Assembly: GCA_948474755.1 (NCBI GenBank)
Contig: CAOLHI010000413.1
Coordinates: 124,001 to 188,000, forward strand
DNA length: 64,000 nt
Direction: 5' to 3'
From: Ctenosaura bakeri
Lineage: Eukaryota; Chordata; Lepidosauria; Squamata; Iguanidae
Shown: positions 23,101-35,100 of the stretch, one piece after another
How the letters are laid out: every line of letters begins with the position of its first letter
Numbering within the stretch: position 1 is the stretch's first letter
Notes under the pieces: model-generated
Databases searched by the model: none
What the model was told of the DNA's origin: nothing
The model's input: the letters and a program-made list of their open reading frames with translations, nothing else
Position numbers and translations under genes: made by a program

Positions 23101-26100
23101 GGCTGAAACTAACTCTCCTTTGGGAATCAGTGAACTCTTTGAGGGTGAGATGAGGTCTTATATTTATTTCCAGCACCAGTGTTGTCTGATCCAGTGCCAT
23201 ATTGTGAAAATCACAGGCCCCAGGCCTGGCTTTATTAACCTATTTGACATTTTAGCCTGGACCCAGATTGGTCTAAGTGGCTTGGCTCACCTCAGAAAAA
23301 TACAAATAAAATGCAGGGCCAAGTACAGATATCCTTGACCATTCTGCAGCCTTCCTGTGAGCTACCACATAGACCTCCCAGTTTCCTGGCCATACCACCA
23401 TTAATATAAAATTGCAGTCTGCCCACTCTTCTGGAGGCAGCTGATAAGCAAGTAACACAAAACTTGGATTTTAAACATATCCGCTCTGAGCTGTTCCCCT
23501 GGCGTGACTGCCCAAGCAGGTTTGATAGTAGAAGAGTGGAAGGAGGCCAGACTTTGAACTCTGGCTTTCCATAGAAACATGAACAAATAGTTTGTATTTT
23601 TGTGTGGGCTTCATTGGAAATGTCTTAAGGAACCGTGAGGGATTGATAGATCGTTTTCAGGGGCCATGTGCAACAGAGTGTCCCAGAGCACTATCTTGGC
23701 TTCAAAGAAAAATGGGTTACAAAAAGGCGTTACTGGAGTTCAGCCACCTTGGGTGATTGGGGGTGTCTAACCAGCTGTATCTGTGATGTGTAAATGGCTT
23801 CTTTAGCCCTTTTTCTTGATCCCAGCAATGAAATTGATGATGACTTTTCCTCTCCAGCTTGGCCTTCGGCAGTTTCCAAGCTGCCTGCTCTTTGTTCCTT
23901 GTCTGTGCAGAAACATGAGGCTGCAGTCAGGCAGAGGGACAGGCTGGTTGTGGGAAAGGCCTAAAAATAAAGAGACCTGCTGAATTTTGGGTGATATGGT
24001 GAAGGGCACAATAATAAAATCAAGACTGTCTTGAAGGAAACGGGCATCCAGCACGCAAGCAGATCTTCAGTGATACTGAAGGAGATGCAGGGCATGTCAG
24101 GATGGATGCAGGAAAGAGGTACAGTCCTCTTTGGTGCTGGTTTTGACTTGCAGTAGGGTTGTTTCTACTTGGCTGACCAGTGCTAGAATTAGGGACATGA
24201 CAACTGTTCTCATTTCTACCTACTCCTTTCCCAGGGGTTTTTCTCTTACAAATGAGACACACGTGTGTGAAACATGGACTTACAGAGCTGAAATGTATTG
24301 CGAGGGCCATCTAGTCCAACTCCCTGCCATTTGTGCTGTCCTCCTTCCTTTACCTGCATCCTGTAGGTCAGGACTGGGGAAACCTGTGACCCTCTTGATC
24401 AGGGATTCTCAACCTTTGCTCCTCCAGATGTTTTGGACATCAATTCACAGCATCTTTGACCTGGCTGGGGCTTCTGGATGTTGAAGTGGAGGACCAGTGG
24501 TTGAGAACCTCTACACTAGATATTCTTGGACTCCAATTCCCTGTCAGCTTGACCAAGGGTGAGGCATGATAGGGCTTGCAGTTTAGCAACATTTGGAATA
24601 GTGCAAGTTCTCTACGTCTGCTTTTGGTTGAAAGTTGCCAAATGATCTTCCTTTTGCCCATGTGTATAACTTGGGCTTCCCTTGTTTGCAAACAGCCCGT
24701 CAGGAGCCATAAGTGTCTTTTGTGTCTTGGCTTTACTCTAGCCCTCTGCTTGCCACCAGCAAGTGTCTGCTTTGCCACTGCCAGGCTGCTGTGGCTGCCA
24801 AAGAATGGCATCTTCCTCCTAGCTGAGCAAGATGGCACTCGAGGAAATATTGGACATTCTGTTCATGCCTTCCCAAAGCAAACAGTCTGAGTGCAGGAAT
24901 GCCCTTTGTTTTTCCAGCTGCTGCTTTTTGCAAGGACTTGGCCTGCTTTTGGGACACACTTTGCTGTGTGAGGTGGTGGGCCTTTATAGCTGAAAGGCTG
25001 CTTGTGCCACTGGAGTTTAAAGCAGCAGGAAAGCGGCCTCTGTGTGCGTGGAGGAGGACTCCTTCCTCTCTGCAGTGCAATTCAGAGTGGGTGGGAGCTC
25101 TGGGGCTGGCTCTTGCCAGCTTGCACATTGCCTCCTGAGAGGCGCAGGCGGGCAGCCGGCCAAGTGTGGCAGAGAACCAGCAAATGTGAGATGTCTGCCC
25201 TTCTTGAAATGGAGCCATTCTTCATTCAGTTCAGACTTGCGTGTATAGGACTGTTGCCCAGGTTACAAGTGCTGGCGGGGGTGCAGTTTCTCACTTCCTG
25301 CGACAGATGCAGCCTTTCGTTGCTTTCTGGTTATTTGAGCAGCGTTTTTAAGGAGAGCGGCCACGTGCAACAACTGCAGAGTTACGTAGGATTTTGACGT
25401 TCGTGGCTAGCTTCAGTCCTGTGTGTGCTTACCTGAGAAGAGTTGCATTTGAAACTTTTTTAACTGATGGTGCATCGTATAGGTGAAGTGGTGTATGCTT
25501 AAATATGCATTCGGTTAGGCTGTGTATTGCTCATGTGGTAACCTAAGAGTCAGGTATCCAGAACAGTTGTTCTCCTCATCTGCTGTTCTGTTATGCTGGC
25601 ACTGGTGATGCCTAAGTAGTTGGCCCAGTAGTTGCCATCCCATTTGACCCAAATAAATCATAGAAAAATATTTGCAATAGTCTAAGGTGCTACATTTGGC
25701 ATCTGGATCATCCTCAGCCATCTAGAAAGCTCCTGCTTCTTCAGACTTTCTCATATGCTCCTCTTTCCAAAGCACCTGTGGGACACCACGTTTTTCTCCT
25801 TTGAACCCAACTTTTTATATGTAGAACTTGGCAGAACCCTCTAGCCCCTCTGGCTCCAGATCTAGGTGGTCCCCAACCATTTTGCCTCAGTTGGTATGTT
25901 TGGAATTCGGAGAATATCATGGAAACTCTCATGATGTGGCTACCATACAGGGTGGGTTATTCGTTTTCAAAATGTGAACTGTAGCTTGTTCAGGAACCTA
26001 GATAATACAAAGGAGAGGTAAAAACCTCACTGCCTTGAATCCCAGGTTGAGAGAATGATGTGATATAAATAAGTAAATAAACTGCAAGTTACAAAACCCA

Positions 26101-29100
26101 CAGCTGCTTTTTGTAGCCAAAGTGAAATCACAGATCTGTTCCTGCCAAGCAGAGCAAAAATAAAAAAAAAGAGTTGTTGCTGTGTGTGTTCAATTTGACT
26201 CTGAGAGATGGTGATCCTTTCTTAGGATTTCTTGTTAAGATACGTTATTCAGAGTCCATTTTTCATTGTCTTTCTCTGAGATTGAGAGAGAATGTGACCT
26301 GCCCAAGGTCACCCAGTGGCTTTCCATGGCTGAGCGAGGGTTTGAATCTCAGTGGTCCAGAGTCTTAGTCCAGTTCTCAAGCTACTATGCCATGCTGCCT
26401 CATTTCAACATAAATTCACATTTCAAAGGAAGTAAGTTAGCAGTGCTCTGGCTTTTTTCTCCTATATAGAGAGTTGCTTCTTAATAAGGTTTTACGCTGG
26501 ACTAGTTTTAAGGTCTTGTAGGTTTTACTGGATTCCTAAACTATTTTTCTGTTGTACAGAGTCTGGAAAACATGCCTTTGGAATGGAGGCAGCCTGAGGA
26601 AAGGTGGTAAGGCCCTAGTGTAGCGAGGCTTACATGAACAAACAGTTCAAGAGTAGAGCCACCCAGTCCCCGTTGACTTACGTATTTATCTTCAGCATTT
26701 TGCACTTCCTCCAGGGCCTACAGTGTATCCTTGGAATCGCCCCATAATGCCTTAAGTTCTTGGCTGGCTCTGTGCTTAGCAACATATCCTGGTTGTTAAT
26801 TACAAGTAATCTGCTTTAATTGTTGCAGAAGGCCTATTGCTGGTACCTGCCATTTGGGGCAGGCACTTAAATGCATTTCTGGCACTGTAGGGCAGCCTTT
26901 CCTGATGGTCTAGCAGCAGCTCATAGCAGTCCTCTGACAGCTCTTTCCAGAATTGAAGGGAGAGACCCGCGTGGTGGATTTTTCTGTCTGCTTTAAAGCT
27001 TGCCCTAATACTTCCCATTTTTATAATGCCCTAGAGCACTCCCAGGTGATTCACATACATCAGATGGGCAGTTGCATGGGGCCAGGGAACATTCCTCACG
27101 CTTCTCTTTGAGCCGCATCTGTCTGACAGTGCTCAAGTATCTCTGGTTTTGGCCATATACCAGTCAAAGTGTTAGCCGGATGTTAAATTACATCACCTCC
27201 TTCCACCATTTTGGCCAGTGTAGAACTGCAAAACAGAGGTCTTCTCAGAGGGTGGTAGGCTCTTGCAGCGTGAGAGGGTGCCTTGTGTGTTTTGGTAGCT
27301 TGCAGCATTGTTTACAAGTGAAAATTGTGTCCTGGGGAAACTGATGGGGCTTGGAGGATCCAAAATTGGATAAGTGCATATAAAATTGGACAAGTGCATA
27401 TTGCCTGCACTTTCCATGTCTTTGGTATATATACTGTCAGTAACGCTTAGGATATCTGTATATTTGTATTATCCCCCTGTTTCAGATCAGGTGTGGTATG
27501 GAATTGAATAGTGACTGTTCATGTCAGGGTAAGCTCTGGGGTGAAGGCTTCTGGTTTTTCCCTACATCTTTTCCACCATGTTTTTATGTGCTTTCCAGCA
27601 TGGCTGCCATTATACTAAGGTTCCTGAAGTGTTGTCACTGATGCATGGCAACTAGTGTCATTGAACTTGGAGATTGTTTTTGAGGTTGCAGCAGAGGCCA
27701 GGATGTTGGACACAGAAGATGGCCTAGGGGAAAGGATAAAATGAGGTTAGGGTAAGGCAGTTATGGGAGAAAGGCTTGTAGCATAATCAACTTGTTTCAG
27801 TATGATTTCAAGTACTGCTTTGAGTCATAGGGTTTTAAAAAGGAACGGTGTGGTGTGTATTCAGTGTTTGGCTTGAATGCAAGACCGGAAGCCTGCGCAT
27901 GTGGTATATGGGTGTGTACAGAGTACTCTGACCCTCCTAGAAATGTGCTAGGAAACCTTCTGGAACTAGTTTTTGGTGCTGTGGGTGGGTGGGAGGCTAA
28001 AATTCCTGATCTCTTTTCATTTTGCAAGAGATTTAACCCTCTGCTTCCATTATCTGGTGCTCCATTTGTCTGAGAACAAGTGGGGGGGCTTTCATCAAGT
28101 ATTACTGGACTTCCTAGAAGAATCTCCCTGGTCACTTTTGGAAGCAGGATGCTGGGCTAGGTTGCGCCTTGGTCTGAACCAGCAGGATGCTTGTTGTGCT
28201 CTAATGCACCAGAGGAGACAGTGAATGCAGTGTTCACAGAAGCCCAGCTGGCCATCATGGAATAGATTTTTCTGGAAGTGTTTTTGCCAGCTCCTGCTGT
28301 CTTTAGGTTATTCTCCCACCCACCCCTTGCTTTTTGCTGTGTTGCTGAATGTTACAGAAGTTTACTGTATCTGACAGTTGTCACGTTGCAGTGACAAGCC
28401 CATGCCTAGCTCACAGCATCTGAGCACAGCTCATGTGTAGGTTTCAGAACAAGTTGAAATCCTTCTCCCTTAGTGCTCCCATATATTGCTAAAAAAGTGC
28501 AGTTATTAAAATGGCTGTTGATTTCAGACTTCATGTTCAGTCCTGTTCTTGATCTTTATTTCATCCCTCTGGAGGTGTAGTTGTCAGCTGCCTTGTTTAT
28601 CTGCACACTCCTTAACTGGAGCCGAGTGCGTCGTTCAGACTGTGGGAACACAGCATCCTGTTATACCCTTGTGAACATGTGCTGAGTGAGAATTCCAGTG
28701 GTTGGTGGAAGGAAGAGGATGATAACTCTGTTGTTCAGTGCTGTAGGGAACATGAACATACTTTGATAGTATATTGATATTAAAGCAGACTGAGCCTATT
28801 AAACGCTGTTCAAATACTTTTGATTTCCAGGCTTGAGTTGTTGCATAGTTGCTCTTTTAAAAACAGCAGCACACCAACCATTAAGGCCTTAGATGGCTTC
28901 CGCTGTGTTTTCTGTAGGCTTTGTATAAGTACTGTTTGTTCCCTGCAGCAGTGTATTTTTCTTTGCCTTCCTCCCCATTAGTGGAATCACTGCAGAGCCA
29001 TAGTTGTGCAGAGTCTTTCCTCCCGTTTGCTGTTTGGTTTCAGCTCAGGCACTGGGGATGCTGTAATAAAATGACTTTGGCTTATACAATATTCATCCCC

Positions 29101-32100
29101 TTGTAGTTAGGTTTCTCTCTAGGATTAGCCCCCATCACCACACACACCTGCTCATTGTGTAGAAGCTGATTTGCCCATGTCTTCTGATCACAGCAGAAGC
29201 TGTCTTGACGTGTATGCCATTGTATCTGGGACCTCCATGAGTATTCTTTGGATACCATGAACTGCCCAAAAAAACAAATGAATGAGAGTTATAGCAAATG
29301 AAGCCCGAATTCTCTCTAGAAGCTAAGATGACTAAGCTGAGACTGGTATGCTTTGGGCATATCATGAGAAGGCATTACTCACTAGAAAAGGCAATAGTAC
29401 TTGGCAAGCCAGGAGAAAAAGGAGAAGACTGCCTTACAGGGAAGCCCAGTCCAGGAAGCGATCTTGACTTTGCAAGACCTGAACAGGGCTGTTGATGACA
29501 GGGTGACTCAGAGGTCTCTCTGTCCTGGGGTCACTGTAAGCCAAAGTGAGCTTGACAGCAGTTAGCAGCAACTGTGGGACTGGGAACATTTTCCTCCAGG
29601 CAAACTCTTTTCCTACCCCCACCAGTCATACAAGGTCATTCTGTTCATGCTTATTGATATTAGGTTTGTTGATTTTTTTTAAACATGTTTGTTGGAGGAA
29701 ATGGTTTTTTGGACTTCAGACCACCAGGGCTCCTGAGGCAGTGCGCATTGACCAGTTTAGAAACAGCGAAAACCAAAGCCAAGTCTGCCTTTAAGGACCT
29801 CAGGCCATGCAGTGGAGGTCAGCTTCGTTTGCCTTCCAAACACTTGCTGTGAACGAACCCCGCCTGAGTTAACTTGGAAGGGATGCCAGCAGTTAAGGTG
29901 CTGCTACAGAGAAGTCCCTGTCTTGTGCACTCAGCAGCATAGATGGGGTAGTGGTGGGGCAGTGTCTCTCTTGATCTCATGTTCGGAGCAGAGCCATTCA
30001 GGAGAAGCTCTCAACTTTTGTAGAACCCTTCACAGCCAGGTAACTTCTCTGGATAGTTTCCCAGTTACAAACTTTTGATGGGGAAGCGGGGGGGGGGCTC
30101 ATCTAGGTTTGAATTTAATTGGGATGAAATCAACAGCAGGATTGAGAGGTGGCATTAATGCAAAGACTATAAGGTAAAGTAATATAATTATTGAAGTTAC
30201 ACCTGTGTATGTAGAGATTTGTGTGCCAGAGCTTCTAGGGAGCCCCAGTAGAAATAGACTTATGTATAGGGCGTGGCTTGTTTTTCACTGATCTTCATGG
30301 GGGACTTATTTCTCAAATAGCGTGTGGTTTAAATACTCAAAGCAGCAAAGGATCATGAAAGCTTATTAGGCACAGGATTTCATGGACTGGAGTCCAAAGC
30401 ACATGCCATGAGAAGTGTCTTTAAGGTACTGCATATGTTGGTTTTGTTGCTTAGCCAACCTCTGGAAATTCTAAATTATCTGTTATCCCTGCATTTTTGG
30501 TTTATTTTATATTCTGGTTACATAAAGCTGTGTTTGAGTTCCAGTATTTTTTTAAAGGCTTGTAATTCTCTTAGTAGCAGACCTTCAGTGTGCTCTTTAC
30601 TCTGTCTCAGTCTTCACCTTCCAGGGGGTGTGATGGTTGGTTATGCTTTGGTGAACACAACAACTTCCTGTTCATCTAAGAAAAACTGCTGTGTGGTTTT
30701 AAAAAGCAAATATGGTTGCTTTCAATCTTGACCTAATTTTTTTCTGTATTTTCATAACTGATATTTACTTGTGCAGCTTTTGAGGGTTCAAAATCTCTGG
30801 CCCCGGAGCTTCTTGTGGTCCTCTTCAATTTCTAACAAACGCGCAGCAGTGAAGATGGAAGTGGGGCTGCCATGTAACCTCGGGGAAGGGCTGCTGGTGC
30901 CTCCATACAGTTTTTGGTGTTGTATTGCCCCCTCTTGCTGCTTTGTTCTTTTCCCTCTGCCTAACACCTCCTTTACCTTCCAGATCAATCTTGTTGCAGG
31001 TTGCCTTGAAGTTTGGAGCAGGAGCCATAGAGTCCTCTAAGAGAGTGTCTCCTAAATCTATGTTTCACAACCTTTGGTCCTCCAGATGTTTTGGACTCCA
31101 GCTGGTGCCAGTTCTTGGCCATATGGGAGGGGGTGATTGCTGATCCCCCACGTGAGACAGCCTGAGAAGTAGTGGGGTAGCGAACAGAGACTTTTGTCGT
31201 GGGCAAAAACCGTTCCCTTTTGCTTATTTATGGGCTGCTGCAGTAACATAAAAGAATATGATTTTGGGACAACTTCTTTCATTGAAGAGTTTACTCTGGT
31301 TGTGTTCAGGGGTGTGCTTGTTGAACAAATTTAAAACTTCCTGTTCAGATGGATTTCTTGCCTGTTGGATCCTATAGAAGGGCTGTCTTGGTTTCTGTTT
31401 TTTGTTGGCAGAATCTAAATGTGTTGGTAGCAGAATTTTTGTGTTGTGCTTCCTTTTCCCTCCATGTTTCTATTTGAATGCTGAGAGCTCTGAACAGGAG
31501 GCCCAGAAGGACTTTGCATAGGCATGGCTGTGGTTTGAAGAAGCTTGACTTAAGGATGGTGGGTAGGCTTAAGGTTGGAGGTGTGGTTGGAGAAGAGAGG
31601 AGAATCAGGCAGTGACCAGAAGTTACAGAGCTAAGAAATACAATTTCAATGCAAATGGAGGAGAAGAGCTATGATGACAAATTCGAAGATGGGAAGGGAG
31701 TGAGATTCAGCGACTGCTGCAATTGAGTGCTGAGCTGGAACAGTGCCATAGGCAGAAGGTTTTTAAATTAGTGTCTGGTGCAGAGAGCACTGATGAAGAA
31801 ACAAGCCTCACCTTATGGAGGCAGGAGAACTTAAACCTGAAAAGGAGTATTTAAATGAAATGATGAAAGGCAACTCCTTCATTCAGGAATTAAACAATAA
31901 ATGGCTTGAGGCAGTAAGAGGAAATATTTAGGTTGCAAATAACAGAGTGAGATCTCTGTCTAGTGTATGAAGCTCAAGAATCTAGACAAAGGACATTTCT
32001 TAGAATCCTTAAAACAGAACTTAAAGAAGTGAACAAGTAGTTAATGCTGTTAAGAAAGATTGTAGTGGCCTGATGGGGAGGTAGTTAAGTAAAATAAAAC

Positions 32101-35100
32101 ACAGAATACCTTGAATCTGGAAAACTATTTTTAAATGCATGCGACAGGATTAAGAGAGACAGTGTGGTTGGTTTTAGCGCTCCAGGGGACTGGGGTTTGA
32201 ATCCTTCTTCAGCTGTGGAGGTCCACTGGATGACACTAAGGCCACTTCTGCACTAGACTGTTGTAGTGCTATTATTCCACTTTCAACATCCTATGGCAGT
32301 GGTTCTCAGCCTGGGGGTTGGGACCCCTTTGGGGGTCGAACGACCATTTCACAGGGGTCGCCGCTCCTCAGTCCTGCCCCCCCTTTTCAAAGAAGGTGGC
32401 CTCACAGCCAATGGGAGCAGTGCTTCTGAGACCCCTGCGCTGGGAGGAGGGGAGAGGAGGCATGCTGGGCGTTTCCCCGTCTTTCCCTGCCTGGTGGGAA
32501 AGCACTGGAGGAGCCGGAGGTGGAGCCGGAGGTGCAGAGAGCAGAAGGAGAGAGCTGGAGCCGGAGCGTTAAGGCGGAGGTGAGGAGAGGAGACCTGCAA
32601 ACCCCAGGATTCCATAGGATGGTGAAAGTGGAATCACAGCGCTTTAACAGTCTAGTGCAGAAATAGCCAGGGTGACTTTCTCCTCTCGCTTTTGTTGTGC
32701 GTGGACCCTTGGCGCTTGCCACACGCACGTGTTGTGTTCTTCGCCCTGACTGTCTTGCATTCCTCGCTTTTTGTATGTTCAGCGTCCGCACTCCCTTTAA
32801 GGGAGGGAGTGAAACAAAACGCGTCTGCTTATGCCGCCGCCATCTTTCCTCTCTCCCTGTCCTTTCCTCCCTGCGCCTCGTGTAAAATGTGGGCTGTTTC
32901 GGCATTGCCTTTGGGAGTGACTGGCTTTTTGAACTGAGGAAACCCAACATTCAGAACTAGAACTTCTGCCTTAATTCTGGCATTGATGGACGCTCTCTGT
33001 GCTTAAAAAAGGCGGGGAGGGTTACCAATTTTTAGGCATTAGAAGTCTATCCAGAGCAGTGATTTAGGGCAGTGTTTCCAATCTATTTGATGTTGGAAAT
33101 AACTAACGAAATAAATAATAAATAAATAAATAAATACGAAAATGATTTTATGGTGGGGGGTCACCACAACATGAGGAACTGTATTAAGGGGTCACGGCAT
33201 TAGGAAGGTTGAGAACCACTGTCCTATGGAATCCTGGGGTGTGCAGTTTGCAGCCTCAAGGCCCCTCCCTAAACTGCAAACCCTGGGCTTCCATAGGATG
33301 TTGAAAGTGGAATAATAGCACTAGAACAGTCTAGTGCGGAAATCACAGGCTCTCAGCCTGTGAGGAAGGACAAACCTTTCCTGAATAAATCTGACCAAGG
33401 AAGCCTTAGGATAAGGTTAGAAATTAAGTCTGAGTTAAGTTGGAAGCACGTAACAACAGGGAGTAAGAAGTGTTACTGAAGACATGAATTAATTAATTTA
33501 AACACTTTCTGAGGCAGGAGCAGTTGGATGTACTAGTCCTGGACATAGAGATTAGTGTGGGGGGAACAGAGGACATTGCTGGTTTTATCAAGGCAGCATT
33601 TCTCACTCAAATGCGCAGCAGAGTTCAGGAACATGGGAAGGGTAGAGAAATGATCTCCCTTGGTTGTAAAAGGAGTAAATAAAAAAAGGGCACATCAGCA
33701 CTGCTTGCTGCTTCAGTGTGTGTGAGGTTTTGCAGTGCATTTTGAATGGCCAGCCCCAAGATGTAGGGATGGCGTTAAAACTTCAAACAGAGGATTAGGG
33801 CCTGAATGTGCGTACCAGCTTCTACTTCAGCACAGCTGATTTTCAGTGTAGTTTTTACATTGTGACATCTTGTGGTGTGACCGTAAGCACGTGGAGCCTA
33901 GGCTCCCTTTTTCTGCTTTCTTATTGCACATGCTTTCCAGTTCTTCTTTCTGCTCCTGAAAATATGAACCAGTTTTGACCCTAGTACATCAGGGTTCAAA
34001 TGAGAGAAATCGTCGTGCAGGGCCTGATGTAAGACAAGTGAATCTGAGCCAAAAAAAGTTTTGTCTTGAGTTAGGAAACACTGCAGTTTGCAAGCTTGCC
34101 AGGAGCAGACATCCTGCAGGCATGAGAATTGGGAAATCTTTGATGCCTGACTTGAAGAACACTTGAGGCATTTAATCTGTAATTGTTATTCTCTGAAAGT
34201 AGTATCTGGAAAGTGGGGGAGCCTGACTGTGTTTAGGCAGCAGTAATCTGTTGCAAGTCCTTTAATGAAGCTGCAAAGAGATGAATGGGGAGAGGAACTG
34301 TAGATTTCTGCTTCTGTTTCGATTAATATCTTGCTGGCTTGCCTGCATGTTGTGGTGAGACTTCACCCCATTGCAATTCAAGTTCTTACTATAACTGAGC
34401 CTTGTGGTTTTCATTTATGAGTGGGTGGTATGGGAGAAGCATGCATCTAGTGGTTGGTGTGGCAGATGGAATATTGATCCCTTTTTTGGTAACATTTAAA
34501 AAGTTATAAATTTTGGGGAAAAGTGGAATATCTGTAGGATTTTCTTTTCAAGCCATAAACTTACTAGAATGTTTAACATAACAATTTCACAGTATATGAT
34601 TTAGCACACAGTAATTGAAATATGGAGCCAACATGGTCAAGTGGTTTGAGGACTGGACTACTGTGGCGAGCATGGTTTGATTCCTCGCTCAGCTATGGAA
34701 ACCCACTGGGGTGACCCTGACTGTATCACACCTTCTTAACCCCAGGAAACCCTGTGATAGGTTCTCCTAGGAATTGACATATGTTGGAAACAACTTGGAA
34801 GGTACACAACAACAGTTGAAATACTAATTTCTAATATGTATTTCCCAGAGCAGAATTATTCACATGTAGTAGGAAGAAACACCCAGTGTTTTAATGGAAC
34901 TAAACATACTCAAGAGTTTTAGCCTGAAAAATCTAAGTGATATAGAATCATAGAATCATAGAAATTCAGAGTTGGAAGAGACCACACAGGCCATCCAGTC
35001 CAACCCCCTGCCATGCAGGAACACCCTCAAATCAATACCGACAGATGGCCATCCAGCCTCTGCTTAAAAACCTCCAAGGAAGGAGACTCCACTACACTCC

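Larger units (their letters stand above)
32240..33345. mobile_element. GGCCATTT MITE, split by a SPIN-like hAT (second layer)
   Basis: Left 32240-32296 (GGCCACTTCTGCAC...) and right 33230-33345 ('aatcctggggtgtgcag' to 'ctagtgcggaaat') rejoin at the duplicated TCCTATGG. The last bases of the right end are lost. Confidence 0.8.
32150..33465 (+). mobile_element. Sauria-type SINE, split (outer layer of a four-level nest)
   Basis: The head and body at 32150-32239 ('gacagtgtggttgg...cagctgtggaggtccactgg') continue at about 33346-33465 ('ctctcagcctgtgaggaagg' to 'ggaagcacgtaacaacag'). The gap is filled by a MITE. Confidence 0.7.
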
